Source: Symbiodinium natans
Taxonomy: Eukaryota; Sar; Dinophyceae; Suessiales; Symbiodiniaceae
DNA: 64,000 nucleotides
Direction of reading: 5' to 3'
Assembly (NCBI GenBank): GCA_905221605.1
Contig: CAJNDS010000020.1
Coordinates: 132,501 to 196,500, forward strand
Shown: positions 1-11,925 of the stretch, piece by piece
Layout: each line of letters starts with the position of its first letter
Numbering within the stretch: position 1 is the first letter of the stretch
The notes under the pieces: model-generated
Seen by the model: only the letters and a program-made list of their open reading frames with translations
What the model was told of the DNA's origin: nothing
Database searches by the model: none
Position numbers and translations under genes: made by a program

Positions 1-92
1 AACATCCAAGCCACGGCCCGAAACGCGTGACCCTTGAAAACGAAAATGAACCCAAAAGGTCCTCCCTGAATTAGGGTTGAGGTTCCATCATT

Positions 93-625
93 ATAGGGTT
101 TAGGGTTTAGGGTTTAGGATTTAGGGTTTAGGGTTTAGGGTTAACTCCCAAAACTTGGAACGTCATTATCCTCATTCCCCAAGAGAGTTACTAAGGCACT
201 CCCAGCACGATCCGTCCTTAAACCATGTTCGGACCTTTTATGGGGTTTACTGCAGGTTCCCTTCTCAGCCCTCTTGTTCCTTTTCTCGGGCGGTTTAGGG
301 TTTAGGGCTTGGGGCTTAGGGTGTAGGGTCTAGGGTCTAGACTCTAGACTCCAGGGACAAGAGAAGGGTTTAGGGTTTTGGGTTTAGGGTTTTGGGTTTT
401 GGGTTTTGGGTTTAGGATTGAGATGAAGCCCCCCCAGAGTTCTCCACAAGTCGCCTCCAGGTCGTTGTGACACGTTGTAACGTTTCATGCCCGGCATCCT
501 GCGAGCGCATGTGCGTGTATGCTTTGTGGGTCTGCTCGCTCTAAAGGTTCAGGGTTTAGGGTTTAGGGTTTCGGGTTTAGGGTTAGGGTTTAGGGTTTAG
601 GGTAAGCCCTAAACCCTAAATCGCT
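93..625. repeat. Telomeric tracts at the window start, with a head-to-head junction
   Basis: TTTAGGG units at 93-143, 285-420 (variant GGGTTTT) and 550-603. At 603-607 the orientation flips through GGGTAAGCCC to CCCTAAA. The DNA between is unique with no supported gene. Confidence 0.85.
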
Positions 626-864
626 ATACCCGCCCGCCACCCGCCTCACCTCTGTTGGGTATAGGCAGGCGCAGTCGAGCGCTCAGCGAGACCACGGCAG
701 GCTGTGCTGAGCTGAAATATCACCAAGCTACATTCGGCTACGCCACTAATGTCATTCTTGGGCCCCTGGGCGGCCCCTGCGAGGCCCCTGGACTTGATAC
801 TGCCCCCAAAAATCGATTCTTGATCCCCTTCAAGTCGCCCAGAAGCAGCCGCGGGAGTCCCTTC

Positions 865-1100
865 AGCCCAGACCGTCCCCTTCGCAAAAACCTGGAGGAG
901 TATCCTATGGACCCCAGTGACCCTCAACCTGACACCTATTCACGCCTGACTTTTCTATGAGAAGCCCCTCCGCCCACACTACCCAACGCAAAAACCTGAA
1001 GGAGCATTTCTTGCCTTATGGCGACTCAACCTGCAACCTATTCGAGGGTCCTTCTGCCCAGACCGTCCCCTTCGCAAAACCCTGAAGGGTATCCTTTGCC
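865..1100 (+). repeat. Degenerate tandem repeat of about 95 bp
   Basis: CCCAGACCGTCCCCTTCGCA then AAAACCTGGAGGAGTATCC recurs at about 1055, with a weaker copy near 975 (CAACGCAAAAACCTGAAGGA). The open frames here on both strands look like repeat by-products. Confidence 0.6.
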
Positions 1101-1692
1101 TTATGGCCCAAAATGACCCAGAAGTCCAATCGCTGAAGGCTTGGCTGCTGGGGCTTCCTAGTCTTCCAAGTCTTTCCACACCATTCTAAGTATTCTGCAT
1201 AGCTTCAGTGTCCTCTAAGAATGTTCGACTGTGTGAATTTTGAGTTGTGATAGGGTGGCCTTGGGGTGGGCATGTCTTCACACTTTTGCATTCAGCTGAT
1301 CGTGCTACACCCCAAACCCTAAACGCGCCTATTTTACCCTCAGATGAAGTGGCTTTTGCCTGATCGAAGCGCTGTGCATTTTTGTTTATTCCACGCCCCA
1401 AATCCCTGTACCTCCTTGGGGATCCTACCCCCTAAACCCTTAACCCTTACCCCCTTAACCCTACTTTTACCGCTTTACCTTCCCAGCCAAAAGGCAGAAA
1501 AAACAAACTTATTTAAGGACTTTCTGTTGGATATAGGGGGCTAGAGCCCCATGGTTTAGGGCAGCATCATGTACCCGGTGCTGCTTGTAAAGCCTCTAGC
1601 AATGTCCATGGACCATAAACCTTTGCAGGGGTTTATTGAGTCCCCCCAAGGTCATCCAAAATCCTTCTGCGCCCCTCGCATTGTTTCCCTTG

Positions 1693-2760
1693 AACCCTAA
1701 ACCCTAAACCCTAAACCCTAAACCCTAAACCCTGAACATCCGGCTCGCCTGGCAGGATGGCCACGAAAACCGAATAGCGGCTGAGAGTTGCAGCTGGAAC
1801 CCTGATCGACCCCGATTCATCCTGAACCCAAAACCCTAAACCCTAAACCCTAGACCCTAGACCCTAGACCCTAAACCCTAAACCCTAAACCCTAAACCCT
1901 AAACCCTAAACCCTAAACAAACCCTAACCCTAACCCCTAAGGCCTCCCTCAGGAACCCAAAACCCACCATTTTTGTAGGTTGCCGAAGAAGCCTACAAGG
2001 GCGTGTGATTGTAATAGCCCTTGAAACATGTAGGTTTTGGATGGTTAAGGTAAACTCTGTAGCCCTTGATTCCTGTGGCAATTGATTGGCCCAGGGTTCA
2101 TAGGTCTTAGGGTTTAGGGTTTAGGGTGTAGGGTTTCAGATCCTCAAGTGTCCCTATGAACCCTCCAGCTGGGTTTTGGGTTTGAAGGGTTTAGGGGAGG
2201 TTTAGGTTGAAAAGATTTACCCTAAACCCCAAACCCTAGACCCTAAACCCTGGAGGCTGTTGGCTGTTAGGAAGTTATGAAAAGGCTTACAAGTGTCCCA
2301 ACCAAGGCCATAATTGCCTATCACGACGGCGCTCCTAACTATAGCTTCCAATGAGCCTGCAAAGAAACCGTAAGCCCGAAACAAGCCCTAACCCTACACC
2401 ATACCCTAAACCCTAAACCCTTAACCCTTAACCCTAAACCCTAAACCCTAAACCCTAAACTACAATCCTTGGAGTTTAGAGTTTCAGTGTTCAGGGCTGA
2501 TGTCGGCGCGCGCGGCGCTGTTAGCCTGCCAGCTGCGAAGTGCTGCCACCACTTGAAGCCAACGGGCGCGAAGCCCTAAAGACCCTGAACCTCTCCCACC
2601 AAAGCCCTAAAACCCTGGACCCGAAACCCCAAACCCCCTAACACCATTCTACACCATTCTACACCCTAAAGACCCCCCTAAACCCTAAACCCTAAACCGT
2701 AAGCCCTAAACCCTAAACCCTAGTAGGGTTTAGGGTTTAGGGTTTAGGGGTTGGGGGTAT
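1693..2760. repeat. Cluster of short telomeric tracts
   Basis: CCCTAAA at 1693-1735, 1831-1940 (with CCCTAGA variants), 2403-2460 and 2676-2722, then TTTAGGG from 2725. At 2722-2726 the tracts meet back to back (CCCTAG-TAGGG). The spacers are unique sequence without a convincing gene. Confidence 0.85.
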
Positions 2761-2814
2761 AATTAAGGCAGGACTCCTCGAAGGGACCTGTAATCTTCTT
2801 ACCCTACATGTATA

Positions 2815-2880
2815 AACTCTCTCTCTCTCTATATATATATATACACTGTATATATATATATACATATATGTATATATTGT
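2815..2880. repeat. TC/TA microsatellite
   Basis: CTCTCTCTCT runs into (TA)n with short interruptions. Confidence 0.9.
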
Positions 2881-3436
2881 TTTTTTGTCCCTATATACCT
2901 AAGTAGCCCCTACATTACCCTTAAGGTCCCTTGTAAGGGTCCCTCCCTCCTTGAATCCCTTGCGCCTAGACCCTTAACCCCTCGAAATGCGCAAGCCAGC
3001 TGAGTCGTTCGTTAAGTTTACAGGGGGTGTGCAAGAAGCACCCGCACGCTCTTCACGGACGCGGCAGTATCCCGCTCTTGACAGGACAGCGGAGGTATGT
3101 TGGGATATTGGCGGCCCCTGTCTTGGCTCGACATCACTTAGCCAGAATGCCAGAGGCTTTGCCATGTCCACATATCTGCCTGCCAATTCAAGTCCTGTTT
3201 GTTGCAAGCCGGTGGATCCTGGCGCCAAAATTGGCAGGACCTTAGCCCCTACAGATCATATCCCAGTCCTCGCAACCTCACAGACCAAAAGTGAAATAAG
3301 GGGGGGGGGGGGGGGAGGGTGGGACTCATCTATGGCTCAACCGACGTCTCCCAAATCCCTGAACGAAAATGCATGGGGGGGCGGGGGGGGGGGGGGGGGA
3401 GGGGATTCTAAATTATTGGCCTTTTCGGGGTACCTA

Positions 3437-3504
3437 TTGGAATGTTCCCCCCCTATGCTATAATCCCCATTAAGGACTGTTAGTATAATGGCGAACATCC
3501 CAAG
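3437..3504 (+). mobile_element. Family C TIR element (short)
   Basis: TTGGAATGTTCCCCCCC on the left pairs with GGCGAACATCCCAA on the right. The interior AAGGACTGTTAGTATAATGG recurs in the copies at 36057, 52378 and 59997. Confidence 0.65.
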
Positions 3505-3612
3505 ATACCTGTATTAAAAGGCTCTCTCCCAACAGTCTGAAGCCCCTTCGACAGCCTTGAGTGTCCTCAGCTCTGATGAGCACTTGCGAGCAGTGGGAGT
3601 CTAGGCCCAATC

Positions 3613-3728
3613 CTACTATTTGCTGATACGAATTCCCAAAAAACACAAGATAATCCCCAGTTTAGCCTTCTGAGGAAGCTCTTTTTTTTTTTTTGGGGGG
3701 GGGGGGGGGGTTCTTAAGCAAATAGTGG
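3613..3728 (+). mobile_element. Family H TIR element
   Basis: CTACTATTTGCTGATACGAA on the left pairs with GGTTCTTAAGCAAATAGTGG on the right. A T/G homopolymer pair (3682-3711) lies before the right end. Confidence 0.65.
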
Positions 3729-4540
3729 AATCCACCGGAAGATGGGACCGTAATGTGTACAGACGGCTGGAAAGGTGCCGAGGGCTTCTATTCGGGTTGA
3801 GAGCTGCTGGGCAGGGAGATCATCATTAGGATTTAGGCTTTGGGTTTTAGGGTTTAGGGGTTTGGGTATAAGCACGGAATCTCTTCGTGAAGTAAGCACG
3901 CGCTTGACCATTTGGGCCTGAATGGTGCTGGCAAGTTTCGGCCGCAACGTTTTCGCAAGGAACTGCTGCTCAGAGTCTTCTGGAGATGCTAAAACCGAAT
4001 ATCCCCTAAGCCCGAACACTAAGCCCTAAACCCTAAACCCGCCTACCCTAAACCCCCCCTGAAGCCCTAAACCCTAAACTTCCTTAAGCCCTAAACCGGC
4101 TCAAGCGCTAGACCCTTCTGCAGGGTATAAGGGTTCAGGGGGCTAATCGGGCTTCGGGCTAAAAGGAGCCTAGGGGGCATGTACCTTCATTGTTGAAGCC
4201 GCGCAGGGCTGCTTCTTCAGTCGCCAAGCCCGAAGTGTCCTAAGCACCCTACATTAGTAGAAAGTAGGGCTTCTTGGTTGGGACCTTAATATGATGGTTT
4301 GGGTGAGTGTCTCCCCATGTAGGTACTTAGGAATTTGTTGGGAAGGTGCTGCTAGGAGGTTCGGGGCGCGCAGCTGAACATGAAGCACAAACCCTAGACC
4401 CTAAACCCTAAACACTAAACCCTAAACCCTGAAGCCCTCGCCACCTTCCAGCCAGCCCTCCAAGCAGAAATCCTGCGGGAGTGGAACGATGGAGCTCGCC
4501 GAAGAGCGGCGGAGAGCAAAATCCCGGGCATCCTTGGCGA

Positions 4541-4650
4541 ACCCTAAACCCTATAAACCCTATAAACCCTATAAACCCTATAAACCCTATAAACCCTATA
4601 AACCCTATAAACCCTATAAACCCTATAAACCCTAAACCCTATAAGCCCCA
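4541..4650 (+). repeat. Nine-base array CCCTATAAA
   Basis: About eleven copies of CCCTATAAA, edged by CCCTAAA units. Because the period is nine and the frame open, this creates an artificial INP-repeat open frame on one strand. Confidence 0.9.
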
Positions 4651-5533
4651 AAACCCTGACCCCCGAGGGTGTGGGTGTCTGAAGCCATCCGTTTATACCA
4701 AACGACCATCCAGGCCCGTTTGGGTGCAAGGAAGAACGTCTTCATTGGGTAGTTCGATAGTTCTCTAAGTTAGAATCCTCCCCCCACTTGGGCCCCACCA
4801 GTGAAAGTCAAGCCCTAAGCCCTAAACCCGAAACCCCAAGCCCTCCTCGACTCTAATTTTGTGAGCTAGCGGCAGACGAGTGGCTCAAGCAAACGCCAAT
4901 CATCACAAACCCTAACTCCAATAAAGGGTGCCGCATGAAATAGGGTAAAGAGGGACCCTAATTTAGAAAACTACCCTCACGCATGCAACAGGGCTGGCTT
5001 GACTCAACGGTTTAGGGTTTAGGGTTGAGGGTTGAGGGTTTAGGTTTTAGGGTTTAGGGTTTATAGGGCTTCAAGTCTGAGATTCTACAAAAACCTTTTC
5101 TTTAGGCCTCCGGGCCTTTCTTTTCGGGTAGACTTCTTTCGATCTGCCAGGGACACATCAGACCTGTTCGGCTTTGTACTTTGAGCCGTGGGCTTAAGGT
5201 TTAACGATTCAAGAAGATTCCTCTGACCCTAAACCCCAAGCCCTCAAGACTATTCCTGGAGTATAACCGGTATTGAAGCTTCAGCCCTAAACCCTAAACC
5301 CAAAACCCTGCTCAGCTCCCGTCACCATCATGTCAACAGGTCATCTCCCGAAGCCGGGGACAGAAGCCTGCAACGCCTCGAAACCCCTACAAACCCTATG
5401 AAACTCTTAATGCCTAAAGCCCTAACCCTACACACTAAAAGCCCCAAGCCCTGTGTCTACACACTTAAAATCCCAAGCCCCAAGTCCTGAGCCTACCAAG
5501 CCCTAAAACCCTTTAGCCTTCAAGAGGTCAAAC

Positions 5534-5723
5534 CCTCAACCCTGTGGACCCTAAACCCTCAACCCTAACCCTAAACCCTAAACCCTAAACCCTAAACCCT
5601 AAACCCTAAACCCTAAACCCTAAACCCTAAACCCTAAACCCTAAACCCTAAACCCTAAACCCTAAACCCTAAACCCTAAACCCTAAACCCTAACCCTAAA
5701 CCCTAAACCCTAAACCCTAAACA
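5534..5723 (-). repeat. Long CCCTAAA tract
   Basis: About 22 heptamers with rare CCCTAA units. Confidence 0.95.
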
Positions 5724-5936
5724 TTTGGCAGCAGAGAAGCTCATGGCTTCGCTATGGAAACTGCAGGCACGGCCTCCGTAGCAGCCCTAGACCCTAAATC
5801 TAAACCCTAGAATAGAGATAACACCTACATTGGGGTCTACAGTCTGTAGATTGTGCACAGCAACCCTAAACCCTAAACCCTGAACCTTGAACCCTGATTT
5901 GGAGTCTTAGTGTCACTCGGCACTTAGTGCATAAAG

Positions 5937-6123
5937 CTAGGATGCCCATTGCTACCCTTAGTCCTTTTTTGGGGGGGATCTAGGTTCCCTTATTAAACCC
6001 CCCACTTTAAAGCAAAGAACAGGGCACCCTAAACCCTAAACCCTAAACCCTAAACCCTAAACCCTAAACCCTAAACCCTAAACCCTAAACCCTAAACCCT
6101 AAACCCTAAACTGGGCAACCCAG
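5937..6123 (+). mobile_element. Family B element with nested telomeric tract
   Basis: The left end CTAGGATGCCCATTGCTACC and interior (GGATCTAGGTTCCCTTATTA, AACAGGGCACC) are family B. Twelve CCCTAAA units (6027-6110) follow immediately, and the right terminus CTGGGCAACCCAG closes the element. Confidence 0.7.
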
Positions 6124-6189
6124 AGTCTGGCGAATCTTAAGCCATCAGATCATTCGGTGGCCCTCTCGACCCGCTTCTGTCCGGGTTTC

Positions 6190-6335
6190 GGGTGTAGGGG
6201 TTTGGGGTTTAGGGGGTCGGGGTTTGGGGTTTAGGGTTTAGGGGTTTCTAGGGGTTTCTAGGGGTTTCTAGGGGTTTCTAGGGGTTTAGGGGTTTAGGGT
6301 TCAGGGTTTAGGGTGTACGGTGGCGCACGTGGCGG

Positions 6336-6375
<40 letters not shown>
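6190..6375. repeat. Eleven-base telomere variant plus 39-base G run
   Basis: GGGGTTTCTAG repeats four times at about 6240-6285 among TTTAGGG units, then an uninterrupted G run at 6337-6375. Confidence 0.85.
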
Positions 6376-6377
<2 letters not shown>

Positions 6378-6954
6378 CTCCAAGTTATGGTCAGTTGTGG
6401 GGTTCCTATGATCATACGGAGCCTCCAATGTGGTGATGCAGAAACGCGCTATTCTCAATGGTTACAATGGTTCAAGTGATCCTGCGATAGTTTAAAGAAC
6501 CTTGCTCAACTCGCCGTAGGCATACTTGAAGGTTCATGTGTTGTTATGAGTAGGTCGACTCCTGAATAAGCTTATAACCTACTATCAATTATAGCTAGTT
6601 TTCCTACTTGTAACCTTTAGCCCTACTCCTTCTTGGATCCAGAGTACGCCCTTATTCCCCTTTGTTTAGGGTTTAGCTTTGAAGCCCCTTTACGGGTATT
6701 TTGTTTTTTACCAGGTTATTCTTGTGCCTAGCCCTAAACCCTAAACCGACTAAGTACCCATGACCCTCCAAGTTAGCGTTGGGGTTTGCTAAGCTCCCAG
6801 CTCTCGCCTTCATTTTTTTGGGGTTCAAGGGCTTATCGGTTTAGGGTTTAGGGTTTAGGATTTAGGTCCAACCCGAAGGGTCCATGTACCTCACTATTCT
6901 ATACTTGGACCCCAAAGTCCCTACATAGGAGGCACTTTAAGTATTCCCTGTTCC

Positions 6955-7466
6955 CCTTTTAGGGTTTAGGGTTTAGGGTTTAGGGTTTAGGGTTTAGGGT
7001 TTAGGGTTTAGGGTTTAGGGTTTAGGGTTGGACCCTTAGGGCCCTAGGGTGCGTATGGTCCAAGGCGCAGGGTTTCGCGTGTAGGGTCTCAGCAAAAGGA
7101 CACCATGGAGGCCTGCACGTGGTTGTGGGCTTTCCAAAAACCAGAGGCTTTACACCCTAAACCCTAAACCCTAAACCCTAAACCCTAAACCCTAAACCCT
7201 AAACCCTAAACCCTAAACCCTAAACCCACCGTTCCCCTCCCCCCAAAATAAGAAACGAAAGCCCATTGGGTGATCATGTCAAGGCAAACCGAGCTCGGCC
7301 TCCGAGGCAACCAGCCCAACGGCACCTCAAAAGGCGCGAGCAGACCCTAAACCCTCTCAACCCTCAACTCAGGGTTTAGGGTTTAGGGTTTGGTTTAGGG
7401 TTTAGGGTTTAGGGTTTAGGGTTTAGGGTTTAGGGTTTAGGGTTTAGGGTTTAGGGTTTAGGGTTC
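6955..7466. repeat. Three telomeric tracts in alternating orientation
   Basis: TTTAGGG at 6957-7029, CCCTAAA at 7154-7226 and TTTAGGG at 7372-7465, about ten to twelve units each, separated by 120-150 bp of unique DNA. Confidence 0.92.
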
Positions 7467-8670
7467 AGGGCGCTTTCGTGAGAGGCTCCAATACTCCAAC
7501 TGCCCTGAAACCTTGAAGCCCCCTCCAAACCCTTAAATCCTGAACCCAAGACCCTGAGCCCTAAACCCGAAACCCTAAACCCTAAACCGCCGTTGTGAAG
7601 GAGCACAACGACACGATCCCTTTTCTACTTCCAGGAATACGTACCTGCATCCCTCAAGGCGGTCAGGCTCAAAATGAAGGGATGAGGGTTTAAGGGCTTA
7701 GGCTTTCGGGTTAGGGTTTCGACCATGACTGGCTCCATGCAACCACCGAAGTTTCTACTCAGGCTACGCCCTAGCCCTAGATCCCCCCCCCCAAAAAAAA
7801 AATAACAGAAATAAAAACAAAAAAGCACACAAAACCCCAAACACCAAATCGCAAGCCCCAAATCCCGAACACCAAGCCCTAAACCCCAATCCCTAAACCC
7901 GAAACCCCAAACCCTAAGCCTTACACCCTAAACCCCAACCCCCAAACCCCAAACCCTGCCTGGGACTCTATTTACCTACGTTTGGCAGCAAGTACCCCGC
8001 AGTTAGTAGGTATAACCCACTAAGCTGTAGGTAAAGAGAGTCCCAGGTAAACCCTAAATCCCAAACCCTCGTCTCTGGGCACGCGCTTTGCAGAGCCACC
8101 CCGGCCGACGGAGCGCTGGCAAGGCTGGGGGCGGGTCTGGAGGGGTTCGGTTCAGATTCGGGTTGAGCTCTTTAGCTTTGCTTCGGGCTTAGGGCTTAGG
8201 GCTTAGGGCTTAGGGCTTAGGGTTTAGGGTTTAGGGCTTAGGGCTTAGGGTTTAGGGTTCAGGGTTTACGGTTTAGGGGTTTAGGGTTTAGGGTTAACGT
8301 TTAGGGTTTAGGGTTTAAGGTTTAGGGTTTAGCCGCAGGTCTGCGGTTGCAAGGGAGGATTGGATAGGGTTTCTGGGGCTTGGGGGATGTCATGGGTTTG
8401 CGCGCTTCGCGGCTGAAGAGCTTTCTGGGTTGTTCAGGGTTTGGGGTTTGAGAGTTGGGGGAGTTCAACTAGGGTTTAGAGGTTCTGACCCCAAGCCTTC
8501 ACGACGCAATTCCCACACACCTCCTGAGTTTGGGCTTCAGGGTTTAGGGTTTAGGGTTTAGGGTTTCGGGAGTGTCATGAGTGTGGCGATTCGGGGGACA
8601 AATTCCTTGTTTCTCAGGCGGAGCACCCGGCAATTGCCGCAGCACGCGCAGGTGATGTGGAGGTGCGGCA
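7467..8670. repeat. Variant telomeric repeats and unique spacer
   Basis: 8186-8330 is rich in GGGCTTA and GGGTTTA units. 7966-8050 holds an inverted pair (GGGACTCTATTTACCTACG and GTAGGTAAAGAGAGTCCC) that looks like another TIR element. No supported gene. Confidence 0.6.
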
Positions 8671-8813
8671 CTAAACCCTAAACCCTAAACCCTAAACCCT
8701 AATCCCTAATCCCTGAACCCTAAACCCTAAACCCTGAACCCTAAACCCTAAACCCTAAACCCTAAACCCTAAACCCTAAACCCTAAACCCTATAAACCCT
8801 AAACCCTAAACCC
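8671..8813 (-). repeat. CCCTAAA tract with CCCTGAA and CCCTAAT variants
   Basis: About 19 units; variants cluster in the left half. Confidence 0.92.
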
Positions 8814-9245
8814 AATAGCTTCTTCAGCCTTTCTACGTTCAAGGTTTAGGAATTTCGGGGCTTAGGGGTTTAGGTTTTAGGGCCTTCCCAAAACTGGCCT
8901 CGAAACGCCTGGGTTTGTTAACCACGATGGGTTCATTATTGTTCTTAAGTAACTTTTTGACATGAAGCAGTGACCTGAAACCCTAAACCCTACACCCTGA
9001 ATTCCATTTAACCATAGGTTCCTGATCATTGGTTTCCTAAAATTGGCATTTCTTGAAGTTCGTGTTGGAGCCAACGTGGTAGAAGGTTTAGGGGTTGGTG
9101 GCTGATTCGGCGCGCGTTTTGATGTGGTTGAAGACGTGCTAAACACTCTAACCCTACGCCCTAAGACCTAAACACTATGACTCTAACCCCTAAAACCCTT
9201 GACCCCAAACCATCAATACTGTATCCCTACACCCTAAGACTCTAA

Positions 9246-9340
9246 GGGCAGTGGAGGGACCATGGACAGTGGAGCCAAGGGCAGTGGAGGGACGACGGAC
9301 ACTGGAGCCAAGGGCAGTGGAGGGATGGACAGAGGAGGTG
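9246..9340 (+). repeat. 33-bp minisatellite
   Basis: GGGCAGTGGAGGGACCATGG-ACAGTGGAGCCAA and two diverged copies. Confidence 0.75.
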
Positions 9341-9411
9341 AGGAGGCCCGGCGAGGCTTCGTCTTGGTTGTGGACGAAATGCTTGCCGACTTCCAGGCGT
9401 GTTCTGCCACG

Positions 9412-9482
9412 TTTAGGGTTTAGGGTTTAGGGTTTAGGGTTTAGGCTTTAGGGTTTAGGGTTTAGGGTTTAGGGTTTAGGGC
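9412..9482 (+). repeat. TTTAGGG tract
   Basis: About ten units with one GGCTTTA change, 104 bp before the orphan coding-like segment. Confidence 0.92.
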
Positions 9483-9585
9483 CACGGCTCGCTCAGTCAA
9501 GAGCTCGCTGACCTACGGTGAGCCCGGCAAAATCAGGCTCACCCTGCTCATGCGACTGGGCTAAATGTCAAATATTGTTGAATGA

Positions 9586-9765
9586 AATGAACTACCATTA
9601 CACTTAGTGACATCACGAGTCGACGAAACCCTGCATCCAAGGATAGAGGCTTTGCGTCGGAAGTTCAACCGCCCCGAACACAGCGTGTACGGCTGGCTGT
9701 GTGGCAGAGTGAATGCGGAGCGGCCACAGTTAGAGCAGTTTCATTTCAAGTACTTGGCAGGGTGA
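9586..9765 (+). other. Orphan coding-like segment (59 codons, no start)
   Basis: An open stretch ends at TGA 9763-9765 and contains DETLHPRIEALRRKFNRP then VYGWLCGRVNAERPQLEQFH and FKYLAG. It is free of telomeric repeats and has a balanced, protein-like residue mix, but no ATG and no recognisable family. It could be the last exon of a lost gene or a chance open frame. Confidence 0.3.
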
Positions 9766-10197
9766 TGTCTGCTTCTTCCAGCAGGTCTGTGGAAAACACG
9801 ACCTAATTGACGGTCAGTTGTGTAACAAGTCACGAGGACCCCCACGCCCCCCTTCATGAAGGGGGGTGGGGAAGTGAACGTGGATGCTCATCCATTCGCC
9901 CTACGTAGCGCTACCACTCAGTACCCCCTCCCCCCCCCTTCGTCCACCTGAAATCACAAGTCTCTCACTGTGGTAAATCCTGATCTTGAGGGCTTAGGGG
10001 AATCTTTAGGCTTCCGAGGTAGCTGGAACTTTATGGCTAGGGGAGGAAGGGAGAGATTTCTTTAGGGACAGATATGGGGACGACTATGAACAACGGACCT
10101 ACTTGGGGGTTCATGCTTGCTTAGACGCAAGTAGGGTAGCTCCTCAACCCGAAGCCCTGAGCCGCAAGCCTGTACTTGAACCCTTAAACACAGCCTG

Positions 10198-10411
10198 TAG
10201 GGTTTAGGGTTTAGGGTTTAGGGTTTAGGGTTTAGGGTTTAGGGTTTAGGGTTTAGGGTTTAGGGTTTAGGGTTTAGGGTTTAGGGTTTAGGGTTTAGGG
10301 TTTAGGGTTTAGGGTTTAGGGTTTAGGGTTTAGGGTGCCCTGAACCCCCAGAGCCCAAAACCCGAAACCCGAAACCCGAAACCCGAAACCCGAAACCCGA
10401 AACCCTTGACT
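10198..10411. repeat. TTTAGGG tract facing a CCCGAAA tract
   Basis: About 19 perfect TTTAGGG units (10198-10335), then GCCCTGAACCCCC, then seven CCCGAAA units. The two arms point towards each other. Confidence 0.93.
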
Positions 10412-10512
10412 CTAAACCCTAAACGAGGCCCTGCGCTGTATGGAAGTCACGGAGGTGCTAGCAGCCACCGCCGCTGGGATTAAGGGGGTTTCGGGTTTAG
10501 GGCTTAGGGTTC

Positions 10513-10612
10513 AGGGAGGTTCATGGGTACTTTTAGGTAGGGTTAGAAGTGGGATAACTACGGTTATAACCTTACTTCGGATATTTGGAAGCACCAATAA
10601 ACCTCCAAGTAG
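10513..10612 (+). mobile_element. Family G element
   Basis: AGGTTCATGGGTACTTTTAG ... GATAACTACGGTTATAACCT ... AATAAACCTCCAAGTAGG. The TIRs are imperfect but the order matches other family G copies. Confidence 0.55.
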
Positions 10613-11550
10613 GGTTTTGGGGCTTGGGGTGAGCAGACCCTAAACCCGAAACCCTAAACCCTAAACCCTAGTGCTCTGCTTCCCTTTCGTTAGGCTGAGG
10701 ATCCCTCCCACACACCCGTACAATCAAAGCGTGCGCCCTTCTTATTCCTGCGCTACCTGCGCAACCTACACCCTAAAACCCTAAACCCTCAACCCTAAAC
10801 CCTAAACCCTCAACCCTAGACCCTAAACCCTAAACCCTAAACCGCATGGTTATGGGGCTTTTGGGTTTTGGAGCCTTGGGTGTTTAGGCGTTTCTTGATT
10901 TAGGCTTTTTTGGGCTTAGGGTTTCGGTGTACCTACTAATTGAGTTGGGGCTTCCCTTCCTTTTGCTGTAGGGTTTAGGAGGTTGGCAGGGTAGGGTCAG
11001 AAATAGAGAGTTGGCAGGGTAGGGTCAGAAAGAGAGAGTCTCACTTCGAGCTGCTCCGTGCTCAAGGCCCCCACCTCCGCAGATCCTGCCGGTCGGGGCT
11101 GAACCCGGAAAATATACAAGTCAGGCAGATGATAGGTACTGCTTTTTGTGATGGTCTCCCTTTTGAAAAAAATAATACCCGCCCCGCTCCCATGATAAAG
11201 AAGCACTTCCAAAGGGATCTCCTAAAAAATGTAAGCCCATGACTAGAAGAACCCTAAAACCTCAAACCCTAAACCCTAAACCCTAAACTCCTAACGTCCT
11301 CTCTGTTTGTTGGAGTTCAGAATTTGGGTCCGCGACTGGGGTGGCATTTTGCCTTAGCTGAGCAAGCTGGCAAGGACCACAACGGATGCGGCTGCTGCTT
11401 GGCCTTTTTTCATTCCCAGACTACCCATACCCTTTGAATTCCAGAATCTGTTGTAATTAGACATATGTACATATTTTTTATTGTAGCATATATATATATA
11501 TGTATATATATTATTTATTGATGTATCTATTGTATTTACATACATAACCA

Positions 11551-11925
11551 ATTCCTAGACCCTAGACCCTAGTAGACCCTAGTAGACCCTAGTAGACCCT
11601 GACCCTAGTAGACCCTAGACCCTCGACCCTAAACCCTACCGTACCAATCCCTAGCTTGTTATTTGGGGCCCATGGGATTTGGCCACACCTGTCCTGAACC
11701 CTCAAAGGGCCAGAGATCCCTACAGCAACCCGAAACCCTTAGTACCAATGTTTAGGTAGGGTTAAGGGTTCAGGGTTTGATGGTTGGTGTTCAGGGTTTA
11801 GGGTTTAGGGTTTGGGTTTAGGGTTTAGGGTTTAGGGTTTAGGGTTTAGGGTTTAGGGTTTAGGGTTTAGGGTTTAGGGTTTAGGGTTTAGGGTTTAGGG
11901 TTTAGGGTTTAGGGTTTAGGGTACT
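11551..11925. repeat. Ten-base variant array and TTTAGGG tract
   Basis: ACCCTAGTAG repeats at 11560-11605, then unique DNA, then about 17 TTTAGGG units (11795-11921). Confidence 0.9.

Noticed and set aside
2987-3463. 158-codon open frame
   Set aside because: The C-terminal part is poly-glycine from G runs, three overlapping frames are open in the same stretch, and no domain is recognisable.
4481-4768. Open frame with INP repeats
   Set aside because: It is produced by the nine-base CCCTATAAA array, not by coding selection.
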